In this document: one piece after another, positions 8,629 through 17,773 of the stretch | How the letters are laid out: every line of letters starts with the position of its first letter | How positions within the stretch are numbered: position 1 is the stretch's first letter | DNA from: Marinobacter sp. HL-58 | GTDB taxonomy: Bacteria > Pseudomonadota > Gammaproteobacteria > Pseudomonadales > Oleiphilaceae | Direction: 5' to 3' | Length of the DNA stretch: 64,000 bases | Assembly: GCF_001314605.1 (NCBI RefSeq) | Contig: NZ_LIHP01000021.1 | Location: 186,001-250,000 of the forward strand | Made by a program: the position numbers and the translations under genes | The notes under the pieces: model-generated | Seen by the model: only the letters and a program-made list of their open reading frames with translations | The model's database searches: none | What the model was told of the DNA's origin: nothing

Positions 8629-9420
8629 ATGAATATCACTGACCTGATTCCCTATATTGCACCCACGGTGGTGTTGCTGCTGATCCTCGGATCGGCGATC
8701 AAGATCCTGCCTGAATACGAGCGTGGTGTCGTGTTCTTCCTCGGCCGCTTCCAGGGAGTGAAAGGTCCCGGCCTGATCATCATCATTCCCGGTATCCAGC
8801 AGATGGTGAGGGTCGATCTGCGGGTGATCACCCTGGATGTGCCCAGTCAGGACGTGATCTCCAAGGATAACGTGACAGTGCGGGTTAATGCGGTGCTGTA
8901 TTTCCGGGTGGTCGACCCGGAGCGGGCGATTATCAGGGTGGAGGATTATGGTTCGGCAACCAGCCAGCTGGCCCAGACTACGTTGCGGTCGGTACTGGGT
9001 AAACACGATCTGGATGAGATGCTGTCAGAGCGTGACAAGCTCAATGCCGACATCCAGGAAATCATTGACTCCCAGACCGAGGAATGGGGCATCAAGGTGG
9101 CCAATGTTGAAATCAAACATGTTGACCTGAATGAATCCATGATTCGCGCCATTGCAAGACAGGCTGAGGCGGAACGTGAGCGTCGCGCGAAGGTCATTCA
9201 CGCCGAGGGCGAATTGCAGGCATCGAAGAAACTGGTGGAGGCCGCAGAAGTCATGTCGACCAATTCAGGCGCCATGCAGTTGCGTTACATGCAGACCCTG
9301 GCCGATATGAGCACCAATAACAGCTCCACGATTGTGTTCCCGCTACCCATGGAAATGATGTCGACTTTTATGGGGAAGCCATCATCCAGGACACCAAAGA
9401 ACGATAACGACGATTCCTGA
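8629..9420 (+). CDS. Slipin (stomatin/prohibitin family, SPFH domain)
   Basis: The 263 aa protein has one N-terminal membrane segment (about 8-24), an SPFH domain (about 28-190) with RVDLRVITLDVPSQ and VRVNAVLYFRV, and a short helical C-terminus rich in Ala and Glu. It is a typical bacterial stomatin thought to form membrane scaffolds and to be processed by the NfeD protease encoded 39 nt upstream. AAGGAGGCGTT before the ATG at 8629 is a strong ribosome binding site. A terminator follows at 9444-9468. A second, differently built SPFH/NfeD pair occurs at 47.0-48.5 kb. Confidence 0.93.
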   Translation: MNITDLIPYIAPTVVLLLILGSAIKILPEYERGVVFFLGRFQGVKGPGLIIIIPGIQQMVRVDLRVITLDVPSQDVISKDNVTVRVNAVLYFRVVDPERAIIRVEDYGSATSQLAQTTLRSVLGKHDLDEMLSERDKLNADIQEIIDSQTEEWGIKVANVEIKHVDLNESMIRAIARQAEAERERRAKVIHAEGELQASKKLVEAAEVMSTNSGAMQLRYMQTLADMSTNNSSTIVFPLPMEMMSTFMGKPSSRTPKNDNDDS

Positions 9421-9443
9421 CGGGAACGGAATTCAAGGCACAA

Positions 9444-9468
9444 AAAAGGCCGGTAATCCCGGCCTTTT
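9444..9468. terminator. Bidirectional intrinsic terminator
   Basis: A perfect 10 bp stem (9444-9453 with 9459-9468) with a 5 nt loop has an A-run on one side and a T-run on the other. It lies between the convergent slipin and Lpp-like genes and can serve both. Confidence 0.88.
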
Positions 9469-9483
9469 CATTACGTGACTGCC

Positions 9484-9765
9484 TTACTTCTGGCTGGCAC
9501 GCTCGAGCATGCGCTTGGCGCGCTCGTTGGCTTCGTCTGCAGACTTTTGCGCAGCCTTGGCAGCAGCAAGAGCTTCGTTAGCCGTTTCCTGGGCGGAAGA
9601 GGCTGAGCTGTTGGCGCTGTTGGCTGTATTCAGTGCGTTTTCAGCAGTCTGCTCGGCGGAAGAAGCATTTGCATTGGCTTCTTCGAGAGCGCCTTCATCG
9701 GTAGTCGCACAACCTGCGGTCAGTGCGGCGGCCATTGCAAACCCTGCGATCGTCAGTTTACGCAT
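9484..9765 (-). CDS. Lpp/OprI-like outer membrane lipoprotein
   Basis: The 93 aa protein has a lipoprotein signal ending in the lipobox LTAGC (Cys19), then an Ala/Ser/Glu/Asn-rich helix with heptad periodicity that should form a trimeric coiled coil, as in Braun lipoprotein and Pseudomonas OprI. It ends in lysine, the residue that L,D-transpeptidases link to peptidoglycan in E. coli Lpp. AAGGGGA precedes the ATG at 9765; an earlier in-frame ATG would destroy the signal peptide. A YkuD-family transpeptidase gene lies 229 bp upstream on the same strand. Crosslinking to the wall is an inference. Confidence 0.88.
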   Translation of the reverse strand: MRKLTIAGFAMAAALTAGCATTDEGALEEANANASSAEQTAENALNTANSANSSASSAQETANEALAAAKAAQKSADEANERAKRMLERASQK

Positions 9766-9994
9766 TGTAAATCCCCTTATTAGTCGTTTTAATTCCTGCG
9801 TTCCAGATGTCATTGGTGCAGACATTCTGTTGAAATCGGGCCGATAGCATTTTCTGCTAACGGCGTCGTTAAACAGTGTAAAACACTCTAGCCGGAAATG
9901 TTAACTAAGGATACGTAAAAGTTCCTAGGTTATGACAACAACTTAATGCTCCAGCAACGAATTACGATGACAGAACAGTGTCAGATCAGTGCTT

Positions 9995-10582
9995 TCAGGG
10001 GACAATCCGGATCGGTGTTCCGTCGGCAACCAGTTGCCAGATTTCATCCATTTCTTCATTACTGACGGCGATGCAGCCATCCGTCCAGTCGAGGCCCAGA
10101 TAGGCAAATGCCATGTCACCGGCCTCGTTGGGCAGGCCATGGATCATGATACTGCCCCCAGGGTCCAGACCCCAGGCAGAAGCCTGCTCACGATCCTGTT
10201 TGTTGGGATAGGAAATGTGAATGGATTTGTAGAAGTCGCTGTCGGGATTACGCCAGTCCAGCACATACTCGCCTTCCGGCGTGCGTTTGTCTCCCTCGTA
10301 GAGTTTGTGGCCGGAAGGATTGTCACCCAGGCCGATGCGATAGCTGCGAACAACCTCTTCGCCGGAAATAAGATAGAGCCGCCGCTCCTCCTTTCGAACC
10401 AGTACCTCACTGACTTCCGGTGCTTCCGCCATGGCGCCCATGGGCAGCTCGGATGCTGTCGCCGGATTACCTGCCAGAACAAGCAGGCAGGCGGCAGCCG
10501 TCAGGCAGGCAATCACCCTGGCTTTAAGGCCCGAACAGGCCGCTGGCGATGAGATCTTCGATGGCATGGCAGTATCAATCAT
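9995..10582 (-). CDS. YkuD-family L,D-transpeptidase (short form)
   Basis: The 195 aa protein has an N-terminal hydrophobic signal at about 22-44 and a compact YkuD domain at about 58-195. The catalytic motif is present: IMIHGLPN supplies the histidine and WTDGCIAVSNEEM the cysteine. The GDNPSGHKLYEGDKRTPEGEY stretch is typical of the YafK/ErfK-like subgroup. It lacks LysM repeats, unlike the other L,D-transpeptidase at 6 kb. It is upstream of, and on the same strand as, the Lpp-like lipoprotein gene, so wall anchoring of lipoprotein is a reasonable guess. The start could be 10582 or the internal ATG at 10567. Confidence 0.88.
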   Translation of the reverse strand: MIDTAMPSKISSPAACSGLKARVIACLTAAACLLVLAGNPATASELPMGAMAEAPEVSEVLVRKEERRLYLISGEEVVRSYRIGLGDNPSGHKLYEGDKRTPEGEYVLDWRNPDSDFYKSIHISYPNKQDREQASAWGLDPGGSIMIHGLPNEAGDMAFAYLGLDWTDGCIAVSNEEMDEIWQLVADGTPIRIVP

Positions 10583-10657
10583 TAATGTTTGTACACTTTA
10601 TAGCACAGGAACTTTGTTAACCAAACCAACGTTTTGACGTGATTTTGTTAAAGATTT

Positions 10658-12373
10658 TTATTGGTTGTCCATTTTCAGGCCCACCTTGGTCACCCTGTCT
10701 GCGTCGGTTGCCCGGGCGACCAGCGTGACCGGTCCCAGTATGACCTTGTCACCGATAACCGGGTGGCCCTTGGTGCGGCGGGCGAAACACTCGGCCAGTG
10801 ACAGCTCCGGTGGCAACTGGTCAAACTCGATACCGTAAACCTGTTCAACATCACCGAGCAGCGCATCGCCGTTAAGCACGAAGTCGCCAAAGAACGCCCG
10901 CTCTGCAAGGTAACGGGGGGCATGGCGACCGCTGAGTGCCTTGCCCAACTCGGGGAGGGCCGCCGGAGTTGCGAACATGGCCAATACATCACCGGTGGAC
11001 ACTTCCACGTCGGGGCTGGGCTGGAGGCAGGTACGCTTGCGGAAAACGCCGGCAATTGCCGTGTTGTCCGGAAGGCGTAGCTGGCCCAGGGGCCTGGGTG
11101 TTTCCCATACCTCTCCCCGCAGGGGAAACAGCATCAACTCGTGGTCCCCCGCTGCCGGCACATCCAGTGGCAGTCGCCGATACGGGTCTTCTCCGGAGGG
11201 GACCTCAAGGCGCAGTTTTCTTGCCAGGGGCGCCATGGTGGTGCCCTGGACCAGCAGTGATACCAGCACGATGAAAAAGGCCGCATGGAATATCAGCTGG
11301 GCCTGGGGGATGTCCGCAATGATAGGAAAAAGCGCCAGTACGATAGGGACCGCGCCCCTCAAGCCCACCCAGCTGATAAATCCAAGCTCCCGGCGATTAA
11401 AGCCGAAGGGCCAGAGCGTGATCAATACCGTGACTGGCCGGATAAGGAAAATCAGGGCGAATGCCAGGATCAGCCCCCCGCCAGCCAGGGGTAACAGTTC
11501 GGATGGTGTCACCAGCAAGCCCAGCATCAGGAACAGGCACAACTGGGCGAGCCAGGCCAGACCATCGTGAACCTGGAGTATCATCGGCATCATACGCACT
11601 GGCCGGTTGCCGATGACCACACCGGTCAGGTAGATGGCCAGAAAGCCACTGCCACCAAGGGCATTGGTGCCAGAGAACACCATGATGCCGGCGGCCACTA
11701 CCAGTAGCGGGTAAAGCGACGGCGTGAGCCTGATGCGGTTGGCCAGCTCCACGACGATAAAACCACCCGCCACGCCCACGGCGCCGCCAATGCCGAACTG
11801 CTTGACCAGCATCACCAGGGCCATCCAGCCTTCGGACGCGCCACCGGCTTCAATCATGGTGACCAGCATCAGGGTGAGGAAAATCGCCATCGGGTCGTTG
11901 CTGCCCGATTCGATTTCCAGGGTGGCGCTGACCCGTTCGTTGAGATGGAGGCCGCGGCCCTGAAGCAGCGAAAACACCGCGGCTGCGTCTGTGGAGGAAA
12001 TAATGGCGCCAATGAGCAGCGCAGTGAGCCAGTGCAGATCGAACACCCACCAGGCCACCAGGCCGGCACCGGTGGCGGTCAGGAATACGCCGAAGGTGGC
12101 CAGGACCAGGGCCGGGCGCAGCCCGACACGGAAGGTTTCCGCCCGGGTGCGCATACCACCGTCCAGCAGTATCACACCAAGCGCAAGGTTGGCGATCAGA
12201 AAGGCCAGTTCAAAGTCGTCGAACAGCAGCCCGCCCGGGCCGTCCTCCCCCATCATCATGCCGACAACGAGAAAAATCAGCAGTACCGGCATACCCAGCC
12301 TGCTGGACAGCGGGCTGAGCATGATGCTGACAACCAGCATCAGTGCACCGATCAGGGTTAGAATCGGATCCAT
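10658..12373 (-). CDS. cvrA: Potassium/proton antiporter, CvrA/NhaP2 family
   Basis: The 571 aa protein is close to the usual length of CvrA. About 12-13 membrane helices fill residues 1-385, with conserved segments VILLDGGMRTRA and SSTDAAAVFSLL that belong to the CPA1 exchanger core, then SGSNDPMAIFLTL. The cytoplasmic C-terminus has a TrkA-C (RCK-C) domain at about 400-485 and a CorC/HlyC-like transporter-associated domain at about 495-568. The family expels K+ (and sometimes Na+) in exchange for protons and matters for volume and pH control. GGAG lies 6 nt before the ATG. The preceding gene ndh is 51 bp away on the same strand. Confidence 0.9.
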   Translation of the reverse strand: MDPILTLIGALMLVVSIMLSPLSSRLGMPVLLIFLVVGMMMGEDGPGGLLFDDFELAFLIANLALGVILLDGGMRTRAETFRVGLRPALVLATFGVFLTATGAGLVAWWVFDLHWLTALLIGAIISSTDAAAVFSLLQGRGLHLNERVSATLEIESGSNDPMAIFLTLMLVTMIEAGGASEGWMALVMLVKQFGIGGAVGVAGGFIVVELANRIRLTPSLYPLLVVAAGIMVFSGTNALGGSGFLAIYLTGVVIGNRPVRMMPMILQVHDGLAWLAQLCLFLMLGLLVTPSELLPLAGGGLILAFALIFLIRPVTVLITLWPFGFNRRELGFISWVGLRGAVPIVLALFPIIADIPQAQLIFHAAFFIVLVSLLVQGTTMAPLARKLRLEVPSGEDPYRRLPLDVPAAGDHELMLFPLRGEVWETPRPLGQLRLPDNTAIAGVFRKRTCLQPSPDVEVSTGDVLAMFATPAALPELGKALSGRHAPRYLAERAFFGDFVLNGDALLGDVEQVYGIEFDQLPPELSLAECFARRTKGHPVIGDKVILGPVTLVARATDADRVTKVGLKMDNQ

Positions 12374-12424
12374 TCATGCTCCGGTCCGGGAATGTACTTC
12401 GATAATAACAGCTTGAAACCGGTA

Positions 12425-13735
12425 TCAGTGCAGTTTCAGGCGCGGATGCATGGCGCGGGTAATCCGGTCCATCAACCAGATAACACCGGTGCGAAGGAAA
12501 CCGTGCAGGGCCACCTGGTGCATGCGGTACAGGGACAGGTAAAACAGCCGAGCCACCTTGCCTTCAATGTACATGCTGCGGCCAGACAGGTTGCCCATGA
12601 GGTTGCCCACGGTAGTGTAGCGGCTGAAGTTGATGAGCGAGCCATGGTCGTTATACACGAAAGGCACAGCCTCTTCGCCCTGCAGGCGGTTGCGCAGGGT
12701 CTTGAACAGGACATCGGCCTGCTGGTGGGCTGCTTGCGCACGGGGCGGTACCGGGCGATCAGAGTCTGGCTGGGGGCATTCCGCACAGTCGCCAAAGGCA
12801 AAAATGTCCGGGTCGATGGTGGTTTCCAGGGTTTGTCGGACCTTTATCTGGTTGCTGCGGTTGGTCTCCAGGCCACCCAGCCCGGAGAGAAACGCCGGGG
12901 CCTTGATGCCGGCTGCCCAGATGGTCATTTCGGAGACCAGTTCGGTTCCGTCTTTCATGATCAGGGTGCCTTCACGCACCTCGCTGACCGGCTGACCGGT
13001 CATAACCCTGACATTCTGGTTTTCCAGCTCACGGGTTGCGGCCGCCGACAGCCGTGCCGGAAGTGCCGGCAGTATGCGCTCGGCCGCCTCGATAACCGTG
13101 ATGGACACATCCTCGGGCCGCAGGTGGTTCATGCCGTAAACCGGCAGTTCCCTGGAAGCCAGGCGTAACTCTGCAGCCAGCTCAACACCGGTGGCACCGG
13201 CACCGATGATGGTGATGGGCAGTGCGTGGCTATTACCGGACTGGGCATCGTGATTCTTGCGCAGAAACGCGTTGAGCATCAGGTTGTGGAAGCGCCGGGC
13301 CTGGTTCAGGCTGTCCAGGAACAGGCAGTTGTCCAGGGCGCCCGGTGTACCAAAATCATTGGCGTTACTGCCCACGGCGATGACCAGAGTGTCGTATTCA
13401 ATACGACGTTCTGGCACCACTTCCCTGCCTTCGCTGTCGAGGAAGGGAGCAATCACTACTTGCTTTGCATCACGGTCGAGCCCGTTCATTCGGCCCAGCT
13501 GGAATTCATAATGGTGCTTGCGGGCGTGGGCCCGGTAATTGATTTCGTTGGCGCTGGCATCAAGGGAGCCCGATGCCACTTCATGGAGTAACGGCTTCCA
13601 GACATGGGTCAGGCCGGCATCCACAAGCGTAATACGGGCTTTGCGTTTTTTTCCGAGTTTGTTGCCAAGGCGGGTAACCAGTTCAAGGCCACCTGCGCCG
13701 CCGCCCACAACGACGATGTGATGAAGGTTTTCCAT
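12425..13735 (-). CDS. ndh: Type II NADH dehydrogenase (NDH-2)
   Basis: The 436 aa flavoprotein has an FAD-binding GGGAGGLEL motif at about residues 10-18, a second Rossmann fold with IGAGATGVELAAEL at about 177-190, and the FAFGDCAECP segment near residue 310 that contacts FAD. The C-terminal part has amphipathic stretches expected for peripheral membrane attachment. It oxidises NADH and reduces quinone without pumping protons. It is upstream of the K+/H+ antiporter on the same strand (51 bp gap), and they may be cotranscribed. Confidence 0.92.
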   Translation of the reverse strand: MENLHHIVVVGGGAGGLELVTRLGNKLGKKRKARITLVDAGLTHVWKPLLHEVASGSLDASANEINYRAHARKHHYEFQLGRMNGLDRDAKQVVIAPFLDSEGREVVPERRIEYDTLVIAVGSNANDFGTPGALDNCLFLDSLNQARRFHNLMLNAFLRKNHDAQSGNSHALPITIIGAGATGVELAAELRLASRELPVYGMNHLRPEDVSITVIEAAERILPALPARLSAAATRELENQNVRVMTGQPVSEVREGTLIMKDGTELVSEMTIWAAGIKAPAFLSGLGGLETNRSNQIKVRQTLETTIDPDIFAFGDCAECPQPDSDRPVPPRAQAAHQQADVLFKTLRNRLQGEEAVPFVYNDHGSLINFSRYTTVGNLMGNLSGRSMYIEGKVARLFYLSLYRMHQVALHGFLRTGVIWLMDRITRAMHPRLKLH

Positions 13736-13889
13736 AACACGAGGTTCCTGAAGTGAAGATAGCCAAGAGCTCTTGCAAAAAGCCCTTGGCTGTCCACACT
13801 GCGGAAGAGGAAATCGGGAGCAGATGATCCTAACGCAGGGATGGTGCAGCGTACAATTCGCCGTTAGTACCTATGCTTTTGGGCCATTA

Positions 13890-14495
13890 TTAGTGGCGGG
13901 CGCGATACTGATCCAGTATTGCCGCCATGTCTTCGGCAAGATCAGTGATATGTTCTGCCCGGGTATCACGCTGGGCAAAGGAACGAAGGCCGATAATCTG
14001 GGCCTGAAGGAACCTTGCCAGCCTGGCGCAATCAGTACCCGGTATCAGTTCGCCCCGGGATCTTGCCTGTTCCAGCAGTTCCCGGAAAGACACTTCAATC
14101 CTCCCCAGGATCGCGTTCACCTGATCGGCAATCGCCGCATTGGTGTTGCTTGCTTCCAGCAGGGTTTTGACAATCATGCAGGCGCGAGCAGGGGCTTCAT
14201 TCCCTGGGCTCGATTGCACAGCGATTTGCCGCAGATAATCCTGCAATCCATCCAGCACTGATGAGTAGCCGGCCAGGTGCTGCCTGAGCTCCTCGCCGCC
14301 TTGCTCCGCATAGGCGGTAAGGGCTTCACCGAACAGCCTGTCCTTGCTCCCGAAGGTTGCATAGATACTGCCCGGACGCATATCGAGTGCGTGTTCGATC
14401 TGTTTCATGGACGAGCCGCTGTAGCCCTTTTCCCAGAACAGGTTCATCGCCTTGGCGAGGGCGGTCTGTCGATCGTAGCGAGCACTTCTGGCCAT
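13890..14495 (-). CDS. TetR/AcrR-family transcriptional regulator
   Basis: The 201 aa protein has an N-terminal helix-turn-helix (about 8-55) reading ALAKAMNLFWEKGY, SGSSMKQIEHAL and PGSIYATFGSKDRLF, followed by an all-helical ligand domain. The C-terminal domain resembles that of the TetR_C_16/AefR-like group. I prefer the ATG at 14495 over one 33 nt upstream because AGG is suitably placed and the family starts here. No intact divergent target gene is next to it; only a 26-codon ORF lies opposite. Its regulon is not apparent. Confidence 0.88.
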   Translation of the reverse strand: MARSARYDRQTALAKAMNLFWEKGYSGSSMKQIEHALDMRPGSIYATFGSKDRLFGEALTAYAEQGGEELRQHLAGYSSVLDGLQDYLRQIAVQSSPGNEAPARACMIVKTLLEASNTNAAIADQVNAILGRIEVSFRELLEQARSRGELIPGTDCARLARFLQAQIIGLRSFAQRDTRAEHITDLAEDMAAILDQYRARH

Positions 14496-14587
14496 GGGTA
14501 CCTGCCAACTTCCGTCAATTTTAAACACCTCGATGATAGCCTGAATGATCGCTCAAAAACAGATAGTGTACCTGCGGACAGAAGACC

Positions 14588-14668
14588 ATGAGCAACTACA
14601 TCAATCATATTGCCGAAACACCGGTCGATGAGCCGTTCAAAAAGTTCGAATGGACAAAGAACCGCTAG
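14588..14668 (+). CDS. Small ORF of 26 codons, possible gene remnant
   Basis: An ATG-to-TAG reading frame encodes MSNYINHIAETPVDEP and ten more residues. It lies divergent from the TetR gene, where a TetR-regulated gene normally starts. There is only a weak purine-rich stretch (GGACAGAAG) upstream. It could be the surviving N-terminus of a deleted target gene, a real small protein, or chance. I do not recognise it. Confidence 0.25.
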   Translation: MSNYINHIAETPVDEPFKKFEWTKNR

Positions 14669-14702
14669 CCGACCCGTTCGGGCAATGCGCCACGGGTGCG
14701 GT

Positions 14703-16805
14703 TCAGCCCGCATCCGTGGCCAGTATATTGGCCTGCCGCTGGCGTTTTTTCTGTAGCAGCTTGTCCACGCACTGATCCTCGTCTTTCAGAATTACCACGC
14801 ACTCCAGACACTGGATACACTCGTTGTAGTCAATGCGACCGTCCTTGTGGATAGCGTTGATGCCACAGCTGTTCTTGCAGTGTTGGCAGGGTTTGCCACA
14901 TAGCTCGACCCGGTCCAGCCAGCTGAACAGGCGCAGCTTGCCAAGCACGGCAAGCCCTGCTCCTAGCGGGCACAGGTAACGGCAATAAAACTTGTGAATG
15001 AACATGCCGATCACCAGCAGGCCAACGGCATAGACCACAAAGGGCCAGGAGCGCACAAAGAAGAGTGTGATGCTGGTTTTGAAGGGTTCCACCTCCACCA
15101 GCTTTTCCGCCAGCTCCAGCGAATAAAAGGCAGTACCAACCAGTACCAGCAGAATCGGATATTTCAGCAGGATCAGCCGGCGGTGCCATTTCTCCGGCAC
15201 CTTCACCTGCCGGAACTTCAGTTTCTCCCCCAGCCACGCAGCCATCTCCTGAAGGGCGCCAAACGGGCACAGCCAGCCACAGAACAGCCCCCTGCCCCAG
15301 ATGAAGAGACTGATGAAGGTATAGGTCCAGAGAATGAACAACACCGGGTCCATCAGGAACACGTTCAGGGAGAAACCGTCCCAGATGGCCAGGAACAGAG
15401 TGTAGATATTCACCACCGAAAGCTGGCCCTGGATATAGAAGCCGATGTAGAACAGGGTGAAGAACAGGAAACCCCAACGGAAGCGGTGCACCAGTTTCGG
15501 ATAGCGGCTCAGGGTGCGCTGGCGGGCAAAAAAGACCGTCAGAATGATCAGGCTGGTGACCAGTATGGAAATCGTCAGCCAGCGTTCTTTCCACAGCCCG
15601 ATCCATACCGGCTGGCGAGAATCCTCCGGCCTTGGAGCAACCTCGACGGCCTCAAACAACTCATCGGCAAAGGCGACGGGGATATCGATTTTCGCGCTGT
15701 CGGCCACCAGGTGGTTTTTGCGCAGCGTCACGCTCATTTTCAGCTCGGATCCGGCGCCCGGGTTGAATCCGGCATTGCCACCCACCCGGAACAGTGAGGC
15801 CATTGCCACATCCGGCATACCATCGGCACTGAGGCGGATGTTCTGATCAAACACGTTGATGTCGCGGATCTCGACGGAGAGGTTGTTCTGTTTTAACCCG
15901 AGGCGGTCCGGTGAGCTGCCAGGGGTGAAGTCTTCGGACAGATGGGGATAGAGGCCCCGGGACATAACCGCCATAATATGGGCATCCGGGCCGATTCGTT
16001 CTTTCAATTGGGCATAGCCTTCATCACCCAGCAGGTTACGACCCACCATGGGGGCGTTGATGTAACCGAAAAACAGTTCCGTGAAGGGCTCACCGGGCTC
16101 AGGTTGCGGAGCTTCCGGATAGTCGGAAAGGGCCAGCCCGGTTTGTTTCTCAAAATCGTCGGGGCTGATACGGAAGTGGCCGATGTATCCCCGCTCAACC
16201 AGTTCCGACCACGACAGTGGCTCGTAGAAGTCGGGCCTGGCGCGGGTTGGCGCCTCCTGGCTGAATCCGTCCAGTTTTTCCCGCGCCACCTTGAGGGCTG
16301 ATGACAGGATGGTATCGTTGATGATCAGAACCGATACCGTGGCCTTGCTCACGCCGTCAAAACGCACCACATTGCCATCGGCATCCTTGCCGGAGCGGTT
16401 GCCGCCGGTGCTGACCACGATCTGTTCTGTCAGTGAGCGGCCCTGGTACTGGGCGATGAACTCGAACAGGGGCTCCTCGCCAAGCCCGTGCAGGAACACC
16501 GGTTCGTGATGATTGAGGATACGGACCCCGGTAAAGCGGCCGCGGGTATCCAGCCCGATCAGCATGCTGATGGGTTTGCCGGCAAACCCCTGGAGGCGGC
16601 TCAGGTCGAGGGACTCGTAGGCGTAACCCAGCAATTCCTGCAGCTGATAAACGGGATAGACCGGATAATCCGGCAGTTGCTCACCGATTTCCGTGGCCTT
16701 GGGGAACAGGTCCTGGATCATGGCACGCTTGTTGTCGTCCAGCGCACTCTGCGCCGCCGGAACAAAGCAGATAAGAACCAACAGCAGCAACAGCCGCCCG
16801 GGCAT
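14703..16805 (-). CDS. NosR/NirI-family membrane flavo-iron-sulfur protein
   Basis: The 700 aa protein has a signal peptide (about 1-20), a periplasmic FMN-binding domain (about 75-180), a further periplasmic segment to about 395, and several membrane helices between about 405 and 620. Two cytoplasmic-side CxxxCP motifs occur (CGWLCPFG and CRYLCPLG), and the C-terminus is a ferredoxin-like cluster region with CGKPCQHCKNSC and CIQCLEC. This is the complete NosR/NirI layout: these proteins pass electrons for N2O reductase or affect denitrification gene expression. The usual partners (nosZDFYL or nirS genes) are not next to it. GGAGAG precedes the ATG at 16805. Confidence 0.9.
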   Translation of the reverse strand: MPGRLLLLLVLICFVPAAQSALDDNKRAMIQDLFPKATEIGEQLPDYPVYPVYQLQELLGYAYESLDLSRLQGFAGKPISMLIGLDTRGRFTGVRILNHHEPVFLHGLGEEPLFEFIAQYQGRSLTEQIVVSTGGNRSGKDADGNVVRFDGVSKATVSVLIINDTILSSALKVAREKLDGFSQEAPTRARPDFYEPLSWSELVERGYIGHFRISPDDFEKQTGLALSDYPEAPQPEPGEPFTELFFGYINAPMVGRNLLGDEGYAQLKERIGPDAHIMAVMSRGLYPHLSEDFTPGSSPDRLGLKQNNLSVEIRDINVFDQNIRLSADGMPDVAMASLFRVGGNAGFNPGAGSELKMSVTLRKNHLVADSAKIDIPVAFADELFEAVEVAPRPEDSRQPVWIGLWKERWLTISILVTSLIILTVFFARQRTLSRYPKLVHRFRWGFLFFTLFYIGFYIQGQLSVVNIYTLFLAIWDGFSLNVFLMDPVLFILWTYTFISLFIWGRGLFCGWLCPFGALQEMAAWLGEKLKFRQVKVPEKWHRRLILLKYPILLVLVGTAFYSLELAEKLVEVEPFKTSITLFFVRSWPFVVYAVGLLVIGMFIHKFYCRYLCPLGAGLAVLGKLRLFSWLDRVELCGKPCQHCKNSCGINAIHKDGRIDYNECIQCLECVVILKDEDQCVDKLLQKKRQRQANILATDAG

Positions 16806-16943
16806 GGCATCTCTCCAGAGTTTTCTTGTTGTTGGTCAGGTCAATGCTAGAGCTTTGCCGGGCCGACACAATGCTACCTGAGGGCTGTCAACGTGCTACT
16901 TTGTGAGGAGAAACGGAGGCCGATGGTCGCGCCCTGAGGTTGC

Positions 16944-17681
16944 TCAGGTAAGACGGATAACCCTCGCCATAAGCCGGCGCCAGTCGATGGGCAGGTTTTT
17001 TTCCAGGTGGGTCAGTGCCGGGTCTTTGCTATGCAGTAGCTCGAAGGGGCGCTTGCTGGCATATATCACCGTGTTGTTGGTTTTGCTCTTGAACAGCAGC
17101 AGAACGGCAAATTCACCGCGGAGCTGGCGGAACAGCGGGCCGTTGATGTCTGGCGTGCGGTGATAGTTGATGGCAAGCCAGCCGCTGGCGCTGAGAACCC
17201 GGCTGCATTGTCTGATAAACTCCCGCCGGGCCTGGGTGGGGCTCATACGGTCGGAGCTATACATGTCCGCGAGGATCAGATCGGTACTGCGGTCCGGCGC
17301 CTTGCCAAGGGCATCCCGGGCATCGCCGGTGGTAATTGCCAGGTTTGCCGAGTCCGGCAGGCTGAAATATTCACGGGCCACCTGCAGCACGCTGGGGCGC
17401 AGTTCAACGGCATGAACCTGGCAGTCCGGCAACAGATGAAGCAGTGCGCTGGCCATTACTCCGCCACCGAGGCCCAGAATGGTGGCGTGGGCGGGCCGGA
17501 CAAAGGCAACCGGCAGCAACATGGCACGGCTGTATTCATGAACGGGAAGATGAGGCTGGCGGCGGTCTATCTTGCTCTGTTCAAACACCGAATCAAAGGT
17601 CATTACCCGATGCTTGCGATAGTCGATCACCAGAATGCCACCGAGCGCGTCCCGGGTGTAATGGATAATCTCGCCCTTCAC
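16944..17681 (-). CDS. Spermidine synthase-like methyltransferase-fold protein
   Basis: The 245 aa protein has a Rossmann fold of the polyamine synthase type. The nucleotide motif is ILGLGGGVMASALLHLLP (about residues 67-84), followed by VHAVELRPSVLQVAREYF and TGDARDAL with DLILADMYSSDRMSP. It is shorter than SpeE and the N-terminal beta domain is reduced, so whether it makes spermidine is doubtful; many such proteins have unknown substrates. The start is GTG at 17681, supported by AGGAAAG at the right distance. It is divergent from rlmA with 92 bp between starts. Confidence 0.8.
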   Translation of the reverse strand: MKGEIIHYTRDALGGILVIDYRKHRVMTFDSVFEQSKIDRRQPHLPVHEYSRAMLLPVAFVRPAHATILGLGGGVMASALLHLLPDCQVHAVELRPSVLQVAREYFSLPDSANLAITTGDARDALGKAPDRSTDLILADMYSSDRMSPTQARREFIRQCSRVLSASGWLAINYHRTPDINGPLFRQLRGEFAVLLLFKSKTNNTVIYASKRPFELLHSKDPALTHLEKNLPIDWRRLMARVIRLT

Positions 17682-17773
17682 GGTGGCTTTCCTCGTCTGA
17701 ATACGGCATCGCTATTCTGGGCATTTGCCAGCCGGTTCTCAAGCCTGCGGGCCGGGCCGGAGGTGTCAGCCCC

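Noticed and set aside
9875..9887. AGTGT/ACACT inverted repeat upstream of the Lpp-like gene as an operator
   Set aside because: Short arms and no regulator in the neighbourhood; not enough to call a site.
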